Shown one piece after another: positions 1 to 12,214 of a DNA stretch of 64,000 nucleotides. The first letter of the stretch is position 1, and the number at the start of each line of letters is the position of its first letter. The notes beneath the pieces are model-generated. The model saw only the letters and a list, made by a program, of their open reading frames with translations. It did no database searches and had not been told where the DNA came from. Both the position numbers and the translations under genes were made by a program. This DNA is from Datisca glomerata (lineage: Eukaryota > Streptophyta > Magnoliopsida > Cucurbitales > Datiscaceae), in NCBI GenBank assembly GCA_003255025.1, contig QANY01006259.1:1729664-1793663 (forward strand), given 5' to 3'.

Positions 1-829
1 ATAGTCGTGTGTGTCTGATGGCAACTAGATTGGCAACATCACTTTATTGCCTCATTGATCGGGTTCATCATTACTCAAAGCGGGCATTAGGATGTCATGA
101 AATTGTAACCTTTGTTGACAGTGCATCTTTTCATATGTTCATGTGGGGACATCACCATAGGTTTGTGTCGGCAAGGATCAAAATCGCATCTTATCCAGAG
201 TTTGATCACCTGCCTTAAGCGTGGTCATGGAGCTATGACGCTTAAAGCAGTCGACTTCCCAATGAGATTGATAGATTTTGGTACATCAAGCATTGTATCA
301 CTCAGGTGGGAGAGTGAAGCATGGTGGCTATACTGACCCATTCGACATTTCTCATCTATCTCCATTATTTGATGGAGTCCAAAAGTGTTTCACGTTCCTA
401 TATTGTCCTGAACCATGAAGACCTATTAGAGAAATTTGACAGTAGAGTGGCAATTCTTCATGGACTAAGATATGAAGACACCGGTGGAGATAGACATTTT
501 CATAAGTAACTTGACATAGTGTGCCCCCAAAATCCCCACGAGCATTCTGATGTGAATCGAGTAGATCGATTACTATGTAGCTTGATTGTGTTATCTTTAC
601 TTTTCTAAAAAATTTGTGGTCTTTTTGAATTTGCTTTGAATTTATGGCTAAGTAGTGATCATCTTTTGCTATTCTATAAACCATCATTTTGAGCATACCA
701 TTTTGTGTATGCACCTTATCCCCCATTTTTAAGATAAAAGAGAAGTTAAGATAGCACACTAATATAATATTAGGTAGAGTTGAGTGGCATCATGGAATAA
801 TGTATGAGCGTGAAACTAGGGTAGTACAA
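1..829. other. Unassigned sequence
   Basis: I recognise no gene, transposon terminus or RNA here. Several short open frames exist on both strands, the longest being 135 codons on the minus strand at 352-759. None shows a domain, a splice-compatible continuation or a compositional bias that would support coding. The stretch may be decayed repeat, since the sequence to its right is. Confidence 0.3.
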
Positions 830-1234
830 TACCACATTAACCCACAAAAATATAACATCATATGATATCATCAATCAGAGTAATTAACATCAAGTAATAA
901 CACCAACGATAACATTAAATGATAATATCGAGTAATGATATCATAACAATACATTATCATGTAGAGATAAGTAACATCATGAGATATCATCAAATGACAA
1001 TCAATAAATGATAGCATCAAATAGCATATGAGCATAGAGTTAGGATAAAATGATAATACATCACCAAATCAAAGTTAGTAACATCGTGCAATTGCATCAA
1101 GTGATAGCCATTAAATGATAACGTCAAGCAACATGCATTAAGCTAGAATAACATGCGCGAGCATTAAGTGATAAAATCCAATTTTAGCATCAAGAATAAT
1201 ATGTGAACATGAAGCATTAGGTTTAATAGGAAAT
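830..1234. repeat. Degenerate short-period repeat tract, left part
   Basis: Loosely repeated words of about 14-16 bp, built on 'atgataacatcaagt' and 'gatatcatca', recur with many substitutions. The same pattern resumes at 3188-3380 after the solo LTR, so this was one tract before that insertion. It is a decayed low-complexity or satellite-like repeat with no coding content. Confidence 0.55.
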
Positions 1235-3182
1235 TCTTGGGGGTTATGCCCTCAAAGCATGTGTATTGACATTTTGATATGAAATTTAAAGCGGACTACA
1301 TTTTTCTTATAATTTTTCTTTTAAATTATTGTTCACTAACTTATATAAATATCTAAAAATTCCATATTCATTTTGATGAGACTATAAAATTGTTAGTAAC
1401 ATATTAAAGTATAGAATCTTTAATATGAATGGTTGCTAGTACGGTTCACTAAGCATTATAAAATGCGTATGATCTAGATTCGAATCATTGATGTGAATAT
1501 ATTATATATGACAGGACCGATGTGAATTAATATATTTATTGACGTACCGTTTATCATAAAAATTTAATACACATCAATTTGATGATCATATGTAGATCAG
1601 TCTGAATCTTGAGTAGTCATGAACTCCTATGCATCTCTACTGAATCTTTTGATTCACTCGTTAAGGCATGCTTGTTAATCAGGATAGTGACTTTATTTTA
1701 GATATTCAGTAATGTGGATGGCTGGGGACATGATCTTACAAGATTTGGAATCTAAGCTTTCCTAACGGATCGTATATTGGTTCCTTTAAGTCTTAATTCT
1801 GGAACTGAATGGTTATTGAGCTCAAATTTATAATAAGATTATAAATTAGTCATTCACTAGTGGATTAATGGTAATTAAGGATCAAAAGGTAATTAGAAGG
1901 GTAAAACGGTAATTTTGACCAATTCTAATTTACGAACCAATAATTGGAGGACAGAACTACATAAAATGATTATGCCAGTGGACTACATGAGAATACTCTG
2001 TAAATACATTATATAATCTCTAAGAGTGCAATTCCATATTTATAGTAGAGTAATAATGAAATTAATAAATAAGATTATTTAATTAAAAAGTNATATAATA
2101 ATTACCAAGTTTTTTAATTATCGATAAGTGAGACAGACTATCTAATTTGTGAAATTAGATAATAATTTAAATCAACTAAATCAGTTATTTGTGAAAAACA
2201 GATAAGTTAGTTGATAAGGATGATCATATATGTTAATTTTAAATTAATTAATATCTAGATAATCATCTAATTAAAATAAATATTTAATTCAGAGTAATTG
2301 CCACGTCTCAATCACTGATAAGGTATCGAAAATTGACATGAACTACTGTGGTGCCACGTGGCACTACAGTAGTGAGTCTGCAATACTGTAGTGCCACGTG
2401 GCACTACAGTGGTGCCATAAGGCACTATGCTGGCTCATGGCACACTGTAGTACCTTGTGGCACTATAGTTGTTGCAATTAAAATGAGTCCCACTACAATT
2501 AGTAATTTTACAATTAAATATTATTTATCTCTAAAAATCTGATATGTCATTATCTAGAATATATACAAATATTATTCTAATGGCCTTCGTAGTTAAAAAA
2601 TAGAAGATGAGAGAATCAGTTGATCACATCATAAGTTTGACAATCAAGAGTTGAGTTGAGAACACGATTGGTGTCAGAGAGAGTTTCTTCTGTGATTAAA
2701 CGTTAATCAAATCTTTAAAGAATAATCATCACCTTTTTCTAGAGAATCGTCTCACTAAATTCATTTTCAGTAAATCTTTAAATATCATGTGTTGCAAACA
2801 TCTAGAGACAGAAAATGTGTCTTGTAATATTTTACGTGCCCACACACGTCCTAGTACGTTGAGGATTGACTTGGAAAATTTTGGAGTCTACTGATCGTTG
2901 GAACGATTTTGTGGGAACAGGGGATCAATCGGTTTTTGTAAGGACACTTGATATACACTACAAGAGGTATATGATTCCTAACCTTATATATTGTAGATTT
3001 AACTTATAAATATATGATGGATCCTGACTGATTGAAAATTTCAATAATAGTTTTTATTTGGTTATCGTGGCGTTGCGCAAGTTTTGTTTTATTAAAAGAT
3101 TCAATTTTTATTAATATATTTAATTTTTTAAAAGGTCACGCGCCTCCACGCTTCCGCCGCGCACGCGCCGCGATGACGAGCA
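1235..3182 (+). mobile_element. Solo LTR of copia family B
   Basis: The element is flanked by a perfect 5-bp target-site duplication, GAAAT at 1230-1234 and 3183-3187. The left end matches the LTR start of element B1 (the 'gccctcaaagcatgtgt' region at about 14630 and 22365). The middle shares long stretches with B1's 3' LTR, for example the 'tgatcatatgtggatca'-like segment. It ends in CA. There is no primer-binding site or internal coding DNA beside it, so it is a solo LTR, presumably left by LTR-LTR recombination. The terminal dinucleotide is TT rather than TG, which is decay. One undetermined base (N) lies at 2092. The strand is given by analogy with B1. Confidence 0.85.
2345..2470. promoter_or_regulatory. 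Palindromic G-box array in LTR
   Basis: A perfect 26-bp palindrome spans 2385-2410, centred on CCACGTGG. A second, near-perfect palindrome on the same core lies just upstream at about 2343-2372, with one mismatched pair. Further half-copies of 'gtggcactacagt' follow to about 2470. CACGTG is the established G-box core bound by plant bZIP and bHLH factors. Its position in the presumed U3 part of the LTR suggests a promoter element of the retrotransposon, which is inference. The same DNA could also fold as a cruciform or hairpin. Degenerate counterparts occur in B1's LTRs at about 15045-15190 and 23795-23905. Confidence 0.5.
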
Positions 3183-3187
3183 GAAAT

Positions 3188-3380
3188 ATCATGTGATAAC
3201 AAAATTGAATGAATGATAACGTCAACTGGTAGCATAAACATGATAGCATCAAGTGGTAGAATGAAGTGATAACGTTTAATAGTAACCTCAAATAACACAA
3301 TAATGCATCATTAGATAGAAATTGGTAAGATCATCCGATAACAATCAAGTCATAACATTAACCAGTGGCATCAATGCGTG
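3188..3380. repeat. Degenerate short-period repeat tract, right part
   Basis: This continues the tract at 830-1234, with the same 'gataacgtcaa / agcatcaagtg' words. The two parts were split by the solo LTR insertion. Confidence 0.5.
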
Positions 3381-4211
3381 AAGATTAGTAAAGTTTCAGA
3401 CTTAAGTCACACCCATGGCAATTTGTCGTTACCTCGGATGCAATCAGTGTGATAGATTAGAACTTAGTCACCCATGTGTTAATTTTATCGTTACCTCGGG
3501 TGAACTTAGAGAGATAATTGAAATACGTCCAGTCCCAGCATATATCTCATGATAATTTATTGTTACCACGGATGTACCTGGTGAAGTGAAAACCCATTCT
3601 AAGCTACATGTGACAGGCAAACTTAGAAGTGAGATACGTCTACTCTCAGCCTACACCTCATGATAGTTTTTCATTACCATAAGTGCAACTCACGAAGTAA
3701 AACACCCATTCTAAGCGACCTGTTATCGGCACGCTTAGAAGTGAGATACGTCTAGTCCCAGTCTACACACCATGATAATTTGTCGTTACCACGGGTGTAT
3801 TTGATGAAATGAAACAATCATTCTAAGAGACATGTGACATGCGTGCTTAAAATTGCAATACGTCGGGTCTCAGCCTACACCTTGTGATAATTCATCATTA
3901 TTACAAGTGTACCTGATGAAGTGAAACATCCATTCAAAGCTACTTGTGATAGGCGCGCTTGGAAGTGAGATACATCTAGTCTCAACCTACACATCGTAAT
4001 AATTTGTTACTACCACAGGTGCGACTAACGAAGTGAAACAATCATTCTAAACGACTTGTGGAAAATGCTCTTAGAAGTGAGATACGTCCAATCCCAGCCT
4101 ACATCTCACGATAATTTTTCATTATCACGGGTGTACCTAGAGAAGTGAAACAATCATTTTACATGACCTGTGACAGGCGCGCTTAAAAGTGAGATACATC
4201 ATGCTCTAACC
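3381..4211. repeat. Tandem array of ~112-bp units, left part
   Basis: The landmark 'gagatacgtc' and its variants recur at about 3521, 3631, 3743, 3856, 3967, 4079 and 4191, a spacing of 111-113 bp. Each unit holds the same order of words: 'cagcctacacctcatgataattt', 'gttaccacgggtgtacc', 'gaagtgaaacaatcattctaa' and 'cgacctgtgacaggcgcgctta'. Units differ by scattered substitutions, so this is an old satellite-like array. It is interrupted at 4211 by element A1 and resumes at 13968. Confidence 0.85.
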
Positions 4212-6700
4212 TGTTGGATCAGATTTTAAAATTTGATGGAAATTAAATGAACCACGAACGGTTCGTGGACGAAAAATCAAAAAAAATTCACAGCAAACAT
4301 TTAATCATATTAAATATAAAACCTTTTATATGATCATGCATATTTAGATAAACATATTTAGAATAGATAGAATCATTTTTATACCTTTCTTGTATCGGAG
4401 AAATTCTGATTTGGTGGAATCCTTTTAATCGTCTCACGTTTCTCGTTCTTTGGGATATGTAGAACTTGAATCAATCTTCACACCAACAACCACTCGTAGG
4501 ATTCAGAAGTATTTCTCACAAGAATGTCTTCAGGAATCAAGTGTGGGTTTTCAAAACAACAGAGGAAGAAAAAATAAAAATTTTCTTCTTCCAATTCGGT
4601 TCGACGGCAATAGGGAGAGGGGAGAGAGAAACTATTTTCTTGCTCTATATAATCACACAATGCTGTTAGGGTTAGGGATGCAAGTCTATTGTCATCTCTT
4701 ATATAATAATTATTGAATTTAGACATATACCCTGATATTGTAAATTGTCAAAATCCACCATATCCCTACACTGCTTATGCAATTTTACATCTCCCCTAGA
4801 GCCAATACTGTGTCCAAATTCTTCAATCCAAATTATAAATTAAATTGATCTCTATTAATTAACTAATTGATTTATTTTATCTACTAATAATTCAATAATT
4901 AAAAAGTAATAAATTAATCAATTTGAACATTAATTTTACTCTTCACTACTTCAGTGATGACAACCATCACATATGGGTTCAGGAAGTGTACCTTCATCCA
5001 AAACACGTTTTTAGTGTAACTGATGTTATTTTTTGTTCATGTCTTTATGAGCTACTCCTAAGACCAAATGAATCCACATGAATAAAGCTATAGGATTCAA
5101 ATACTCGATGAATTTATCTTCATATATTCCCAACCTATTTAATCCTAACATCGTATGACTCTACTATAGGTCTAATGCCGAATCAACTTATGATTCATGC
5201 GCTACATTTTTTGTTGGTGTAAATAAAAACTTGTATTTCATGGTCCACAAGATATTTTAACATATTACCCTTCGTGAATATAAGTAACAAGATCAAGATG
5301 TAAAATTACTTTTTTATCTCTCTAGTTATTATTTCTTTAACTCATTTATTGACTGTGAATAAGAAATACATATCAGTGAAGTGTCTCATATACTGCTTAT
5401 GTAATTTTACATCTCTCCTAGAGGCAATACTGTGTCCAAACTCATCAACTGAAATTGATAAATTAAATTGATTTCTATCAATTAATTAATTAATTTTTTT
5501 TATTTACTAATAATCCAATAATTAAAAAGCAATAAATTAATCAATTTGAACATTAATTTTGCTCTACACTACTTGAGTGATGACACCCATCACATATGGG
5601 TTCGGGAAGTGTACATTGGTCCCAAACACGTTTTTGGTCCAACTGATGTTATTTTCATTTATGCCATTATCAGCTACTTCTAAGACCGAATGAACCCATA
5701 TGAATAAAGCTATAGGATTTAACTACTCAGTGAATTTATCTCCATATACTCCCGACCTATTTAATCATGACATCGTACAACTCCACTATAGGTCTGATGC
5801 CGAATCAACTCTCGATTCATGCGCTACATTTTCTATTGGTGTAAATAAACACTTTCATGCGCTACATTTTATGTTGATGTAAATAAACACTTTTATTTCG
5901 TGGTCCACATAATATTTTAACATATTACCCTTCGTGAATATCATTAACAAGATCAGGATGTAAGATTATCATTTTACCCTTCTAGTTGTTATTTCCTTAA
6001 CTTCTTTATTGACTGTGAATAAGAAATACATATCAATGAAGTGTCTCATATAGTTCACAATGTTTTATTCATTGACTCAAAAGATTAGGCCCAGTTTATT
6101 TATTCACAAACCTATCAATAAAGTATAAGGTGATATTGTTGGTTTTGCAATCTTACCATGAATTTCATGTTTGTGAATCACGCAACTCCAACATAGTTGA
6201 ATCACGATCCCAACAGTCGAGATATTGTCCAGTAATTTGAACTCACTCTTTTGGTGTATCAAAGATTGCAACTAACTAAGTCAAGTTTCGTATTCACCTC
6301 AGGATTAAGGTAATTATGAAAATACCTTTAAAGTGTAACAATTAATTTAGAGCTAGATAAATGGCTTTGCTCTAAACTAATTTGTTACTAGTCGATTCAA
6401 CATGTTCCATAACATGTCTAGGTCAACCGTATAGTCTCCACTCCCATGCCCCAAGACCGAAATTCTTTATTTCAATCTGACAGTCGTAATCAGACTCGAT
6501 TACACAGTCGATCTAAGACTGCGAATAACATTCTAAACTATTTTTGAAGAGTTTGTCTGGAGACTCCTCTGTCTTTACTCTTTTTACATTGATAATAGTT
6601 TCAGGACTTGAGTAAATTACAAACACACTTTAATGTCAGTGAGATAACTAAATAATCATAAATAGCTATTACACCCTACTTTATGGACATAATTTCAACA
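4212..6700 (-). repeat. A1 3' LTR (left), internally duplicated
   Basis: The LTR starts with TGTTGG at 4212 and ends with CA at 6700, next to the polypurine tract. It is 2489 bp, against 1748 bp for the partner LTR at 12215. Most of the difference is a tandem duplication of about 620 bp: copy 1 from 4771 to about 5390, copy 2 from 5393 to about 6050. Copy 2 has itself gained a 38-bp tandem repeat at about 5820-5895. Because the duplication is absent from the partner LTR, it arose after insertion. Confidence 0.85.
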
Positions 6701-6718
6701 ATCTCCCACTTGGGCTAA
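6701..6718 (-). other. A1 polypurine tract
   Basis: On the minus strand, CAAGTGGGAGAT directly precedes the 3' LTR. This is the plus-strand priming site expected for an LTR retrotransposon. A2 has the matching tract at 47233, and B1 has 'agtgggagat' before 22351. Confidence 0.75.
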
Positions 6719-9700
6719 AGTAGGCGTGTACAATCTCGCATCCCCATGCCCTCTAGATTACCAACAAAGACTTTACTACTTAAAGTCTTCATGAATGGAT
6801 CTGTTAGGTTGTTGACCGTCGATATGTGTGTTACTATAACATCTTCAAGCTGAACAGTCTCTCTGATGAGGTGATACTTATGCTCCATGCACCTCAGTTC
6901 CTTCGAGTTTCCTAAAGCCCCACTGCTATCGCAATAAAGTGTCATGGCTTTGTCAGCTTCTGGAACAACTTTCAGAGTTTTCAGCAACTTTCTAATCCAT
7001 ACAGCCTCCTTTGTAGCTTCACAAGCTATCACATACACAACTTCCATGGTAGAATCAACAATGTAAGATTGCTTGATACTTCTCCATACTATTGCTCCAC
7101 CATTCAAGATGAACATCGATCATGTAATGGACCTCCTAGAATCCTTGTCTGCTTGGAAATCAAATTCGGTATAACCCGCCATATTCATGTTAGTACCTGA
7201 ATATACAAGCATATAGTTCATCGCTCTCCTAAGATAATTGAGGATATACTTGACGACATTCAAATGCTTGAGTCCAGGATTAGATTGGAAATGACTCACC
7301 ACACCCACGGCGTAGCAAATATCTGGCATAGTGCAAAGAATCACATAAATGAGACTTCTTACGGCTGAGGCATAGAGAATATTTCTCATATATTCCTCTC
7401 CTTGAGGAGTCTTGGAAGATTACTCCTTGGAGAGGCTGACTCCATGCCTAAAGGGAAGATATCCCTTCTTGGAGTCTTACATACTGAAGCAATCATCACC
7501 TTATCAATATAAAATGCTTGCGATAATGCTAATTGTTTGTTCTTCCTATCTCGAAAGATCTGAATACCTAAGACAAAGGCAGCTTCTCCAAGATCCTTCA
7601 TATCAAATTGCTTTGCGAGCCAAATCTTGACATCAGAAAATTTTCCTACATCATTCCCAATGAGTTGAATATCATCCACGTACAAGACTAAAAAACCACT
7701 TTCCCTTTGTGTATCAACATATATACATTTGGTTCATTCACTAACTATTCAAAACCATAGTTCTTGAGAGTTTCATTGAATCAGATATTCCACTCCCGTG
7801 ACACTTGCTTAAGTCCATAAATGGAATTCAGCAGTTCCATTTATAAATGCGCTCTTCAAGATTACCATTTATAATGGAAGTATTGACGTCCATTTGCCAG
7901 ATTTGATAATCGATGCAGCAGCAATGGACGGGAGAATTCAGATGGACTTAAGCATGGCCACCGACGAGAAGGTATCCTCATAATCAATATCTTCCTTTTA
8001 GGTGTTGCCCTTAGCTATTAGCCTAGTTTTGAATCTCTCCACATTCCCATTCAGAACTTTCTTTTTCTTATAAATCCACTTACATCCTATAGGTTTTACC
8101 TCTTCAGGATGATCTACAAGCTTCCAAATTTCATTCAAGTACATCGATTGTATCTCCACGTTCATGGCATCTTGCCATAGATTTGCTTCAGGACCAGTCA
8201 TGGCCTGCAGTAGGAAACATGTTCATCATGATCCTTATGACTGTTGTTAAGGCATCTCCATAAGACATGTACCTGTCAGCTTGTCTTACATCCCCCCACT
8301 ACGTTGGGGCTCTGTAGGCTCCAACCCCTATTATCGTTCTTCCATTATTGAATCAGGAACAAGTTCTGATTGGGGATTATGATGTCCTCTCACTCAATAA
8401 TTCCTCTAGCGCAAGTGTGCTTCTCAGCTTCACATTTCTTATATAATCTCCTCAAGAAAACGTGCATTTGTGCTAACAAATGTTTTCTTGTGGGTCGGAC
8501 TATAAAAGACGTATTTCTTCGTTACCTTGGGGTATCTTACATACATGCATAATTATGACCGACTGGCCAACTTACCTATCTTCGGTCTTAGTACATGTGT
8601 TGGGCATTCCCGTATCCTAAGGTGGCTTAGGGATGACTTTTGTCCACTCCATCTTTCATATGGCATGCTAGGCACAATTTTTTATGCAACTTGGTTCAGA
8701 ATGTATGATGTTGTTCCTAATGGATATACCCAAAATAAATCTAGGAGGGATGAGTAACTCATCATGGATCTAACCATACCTATCAAAGTTCAATTCCTTC
8801 TCTCTAACACACAATTCTAATCTAGAGTGCCAGGTGCTATATGTTGAGAAAGAATACCTTCTTCCTTAAGAAAGTCTTCGAACTCTCCTAGCAAGTACTT
8901 TCCACCACGATCGGATAGTAGTGTTGTATTTGTTTCTCTAATTGCTTTTCAAACATAGCCTTGTACTCTTTGAACTTTTCAAAGGTTTTAGACTTTGCAC
9001 ATTAGATAAACAAGTCCAAAAGGGTCTTTTAGTCATCAGTGAATGTCACAAAATATCCGTAACCTCCTCTTGCTTGGATACTCAATGCCCACATACATCA
9101 CTATGTACGAGTTCTAGGCATTGAGTGGCTCTTTCACCTTTTGTTGAAAAGGGTCTCTTGGTCATTTTATCCTCTATGCAGGATTCGTATGTGGGTAGGG
9201 ATCATATATTTAAAGTTTACAATGGACCATCATTTGTAAGTCTTTTAATCCTATCTAAGCTAATATGGCCAAGACGTAAGTGCCACAAGTAGGTTAAATC
9301 GGTTGAGTCAGATTTCAACCTTTTACTATCCATTTGTAAATTAGTATTTACTTTAGTGTCACATATCATTGGAACTATTAGTCTTACATAGAATGAGTTA
9401 TTTATCAAGCATACAGTAGTGATCAAGCAATTATTTCTAAAACTACCAATATCATTATCAATGAAATTTACAGAAAATCCTTGCTCAATCAAACTAGCTA
9501 ATGAAATAAGGTTCTTCCCAAAAGCCAGGATATAATAAACATCTCGTAAAACCATAAAACTGTTATCAAATGACAATTTAATAGTTCCAACTGATACAAC
9601 CAATACTAGTGCTCTATTTCCCCAACGGAAGCTGAACTCGTCTCCATCAAGTCTTCTGATTTCCGTGAACCCCTACAGGGAACAATATATATGGTTAGTG

Positions 9701-9850
9701 GCTTCAGAGTCTACAATCCATGAAAAAGTAGAGTCAGCCACATAGCAGACCTCATTACCAAGTACCATACCTTTGGATTTCAACTCTTTGAGATAATCTT
9801 GGCAGTTGCATTTCCAATGGCTAGCGGCTCCACAATGATCAACTCCTTCA
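6719..9850 (-). pseudogene. A1 pol remnant (protease-integrase-RT-RNase H)
   Basis: Reading right to left, the following survive. A degenerate zinc knuckle lies at about 9840-9790, with the first Cys lost (DHCGAASHWKCNC). The protease site at about 9720 is altered from DSG to DSE. The GAG-pre-integrase block is at 9603-9217 with the signature LWHLRLGHI. Broken integrase follows at about 9190-8880. RT segments are at 8201-7998 (WKLVDHPEE...GCKWIYKKK) and 7685-7386, the latter opening with the catalytic YVDD. RNase H is at 7389-6715, with CDSSGA and a conserved C-terminal HLIRETVQLEDV-like segment. These blocks lie in several frames separated by stops, so no protein is made. The family would copy the element RNA into DNA and integrate it. 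Confidence 0.85.
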
Positions 9851-12200
9851 TAAGTTCTGGAAGCGAGTACTCAACTTATTCATCGAATAATTAAGGAAGC
9901 GAGTACTCAACTTTTGAAGTTCTCAAAAGTGTCTAGCAGGATCTCAAGGATAATATCAACTTGACTCTCATCATCTATCTCAACACCCATGATCTTCATC
10001 TCATTTAGATAACTTATGATCAGCATCATGTGTTCTCAGACAAGAGTTCCAGGTTTCATCCCGAAGTTCTTAAAGTTTCACACAACAGCCTGTTTCGCTT
10101 GACGACCTTGAACCCTGAACATTTCGGTGATTATCAACATCATATCAGTGACGGTTTCCATGTTATGATGTTATTGTTGCAACACATTGCTAACAGATGC
10201 CAAGATGTAACACCTGGCGATCTCATCAGAACACAACCAAGAAGCATAAGCATTATTTTTCTCTTGAGTCAATGCAGCAATAGGCTTAAGGGGTCAAGGG
10301 GTGGTGAGCACGAACTTGTTCTTTTCTACCGTCAGCGCGATATCAAGGTTAAGTTTTCAATCCATGTAATTTTCACCAGTAAGTTTGTTCACTTTCAAGA
10401 TTGTTGAGAGTGGAGATAATCACATGATTATTAAAAAAATAACTAAAATGATATAAATAAATACTCAATCATTTAAAAAAGTATGATGCACGATGCAAAT
10501 ATTTAAATATTTAAAAAATCCAATAAAAAATATTTCTTTCATGATGTTACGATCAACAACAATAGTTTGTCTCATCTAAGGACAACGCTCAAGCTATCTC
10601 ATATCGCATCCAGACTTTTCTCGTTTGGTTAGCGTTTCTAAAGATGTCATTACATCTAGCTTAACCAATAACCAATGGTTTTGGTCGTCTTAGCCCCCAT
10701 TGACTAACTTCTATGAGAGATTCTAATGTGCTTCGGTCTAAGTGTTTAACTAACGTATTTGCTTTAAATGTTGTTATGAACTAATAGTCCGTCTAGGAAC
10801 GGTCTTGCCTAACCACTTCCTTTACAAGATTTAGCTTCTCAAGCAACTCGATGATTCAAAGCAACACGATTCCCAAATTTCTCCCGCTGAAGAGATGACC
10901 CCTAGGGCGGTTCTAAACCATTCCTCGTGCTACAACCAAGTTTACGTTGGGGACCTTGGGAACGTTTCAACGTAAACGACACTCCCACTTAGTTTTTGGA
11001 AAAATGGATTTTTCTTTGCTTTTTCAAAAAACATCTCTCTTTATAAATTTGAAAAAAAAAACAAGTATTTAAAATTATAAACTTTTACAAAATTTAAATC
11101 ACAATCTAAAAATTATAACTTTTATAAAATTCACATTGTATTTAAATTATAACCCATTATAAATTTAAACTACAATGATGCATGTACATGCTACATGGCA
11201 TTTTGATATTGGTATATCCCTATTTCTATATGGCATGTTATATGATGATAAGAGATTAATAATAAATCATCCATTCAAAATTAACCTCTTTATAGCTCAT
11301 TTCTAATTACAACCCATAAAAAGAATAGTAAATAAATTACAATAATTCTAAATACTAATCTTCATGAGCTTGTAATTTTCTCTTTCTCCTTCAAGAAGTC
11401 CCACCAATTTGTAATTCTTTATAAAAGTCCAATCCCATTTTTAAAATTCCAATTTCAATTTAAAATTAATTTTCCAACAATTTTTACTTTGATAAATAAA
11501 TTAGCAAGTAAAATAATAAAATTGATTTATTTTTAAAAAAAATTTATAAAATAAATTCCAATTCATTAGTGTTGAAAAATTATCGAATTAAATAAAAAAA
11601 TTTTTAGGGACTGGATTGGGTTCGGAATTAAATCTCAAATCCCTACAAATTATTTGGGCCAAGTAACCATTGCTTAGTCCAACACCTCAATAGGCTTGGT
11701 TGGTCCATGCCAGCCTAATGCCTCAATATGACCTTGTGCACACTAGAGTTTCTAAAACCCTACGCTAAGGTTTCCTAAACCCCTAGGTTTCCAAAACCCT
11801 ACAGTTTCCTAAATTCAATTAGGAAACCCATGGCACTGGGTATGGCAGCGGACGGCTTGCAGTAGTGGGCGGTGATGGGTGACGATGTACAGTGAGCGGC
11901 GGCAAGTGACGAACGGTGGCGTGCGACAATTTTTGATCGGGAAGCAAGTGCTGACAAATTTACATGAAATTTAACAATACATCTCTTACAAAAATAAATT
12001 ACATAAAATCATATGCCTTAATTTTGGTGTACATTAGTTCTAAAATTGAAAATAAAACACCTAGAGTCAATCGATCGAGATCCATTAATATAAAATATTC
12101 AAACATTCTTTGAATCTACCATACAAAATATATGTCAATATCACAACTTCCATTGATACATATGTCTGATTATCAAATATGCACAAATCAAGAACTCAAG
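9851..12200 (-). pseudogene. A1 gag remnant and untranslated leader
   Basis: The part at about 9851-10410 aligns by eye with A2's gag region (50640-51160). It lacks the Lys-rich stretch just before the zinc knuckle that A2 keeps, and has a local duplication of 'ggaagcgagtactcaact' at 9859 and 9897. From about 10410 to the primer site the DNA is AT-rich leader without a coding signal. The exceptions are a GC-rich island at about 11830-11940 and several AAACCCTA-like words at about 11750-11810. An open frame at 10030-10407 on the plus strand is antisense to gag and not considered real. Confidence 0.6.
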
Positions 12201-12212
12201 GCTCCGATACCA
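12201..12212 (-). other. A1 primer-binding site
   Basis: On the minus strand this reads TGGTATCGGAGC, two bases inside the 5' LTR. It matches the usual plant copia site TGGTATCAGAGC, complementary to the 3' end of initiator tRNA-Met, with one change. Confidence 0.85.
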
Positions 12213-12214
12213 AT

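Noticed and set aside
352..759. 135-codon minus-strand open frame
   Set aside because: No recognisable domain, no supporting splice structure and no start context. The neighbouring DNA is decayed repeat.
2385..2410. Palindrome as a transcription terminator hairpin
   Set aside because: It has no T-run and lies in a plant LTR. Its CACGTG core fits a transcription-factor site better.
3381..4211. Array resembling spaced repeats with variable spacers
   Set aside because: Whole units of about 112 bp are similar, not only short repeats between unique spacers, so it is a tandem satellite.
10030..10407. 125-codon plus-strand open frame
   Set aside because: Antisense to the gag remnant of A1. The corresponding frame at 50843-51163 in A2 exists only because the two elements are homologous.
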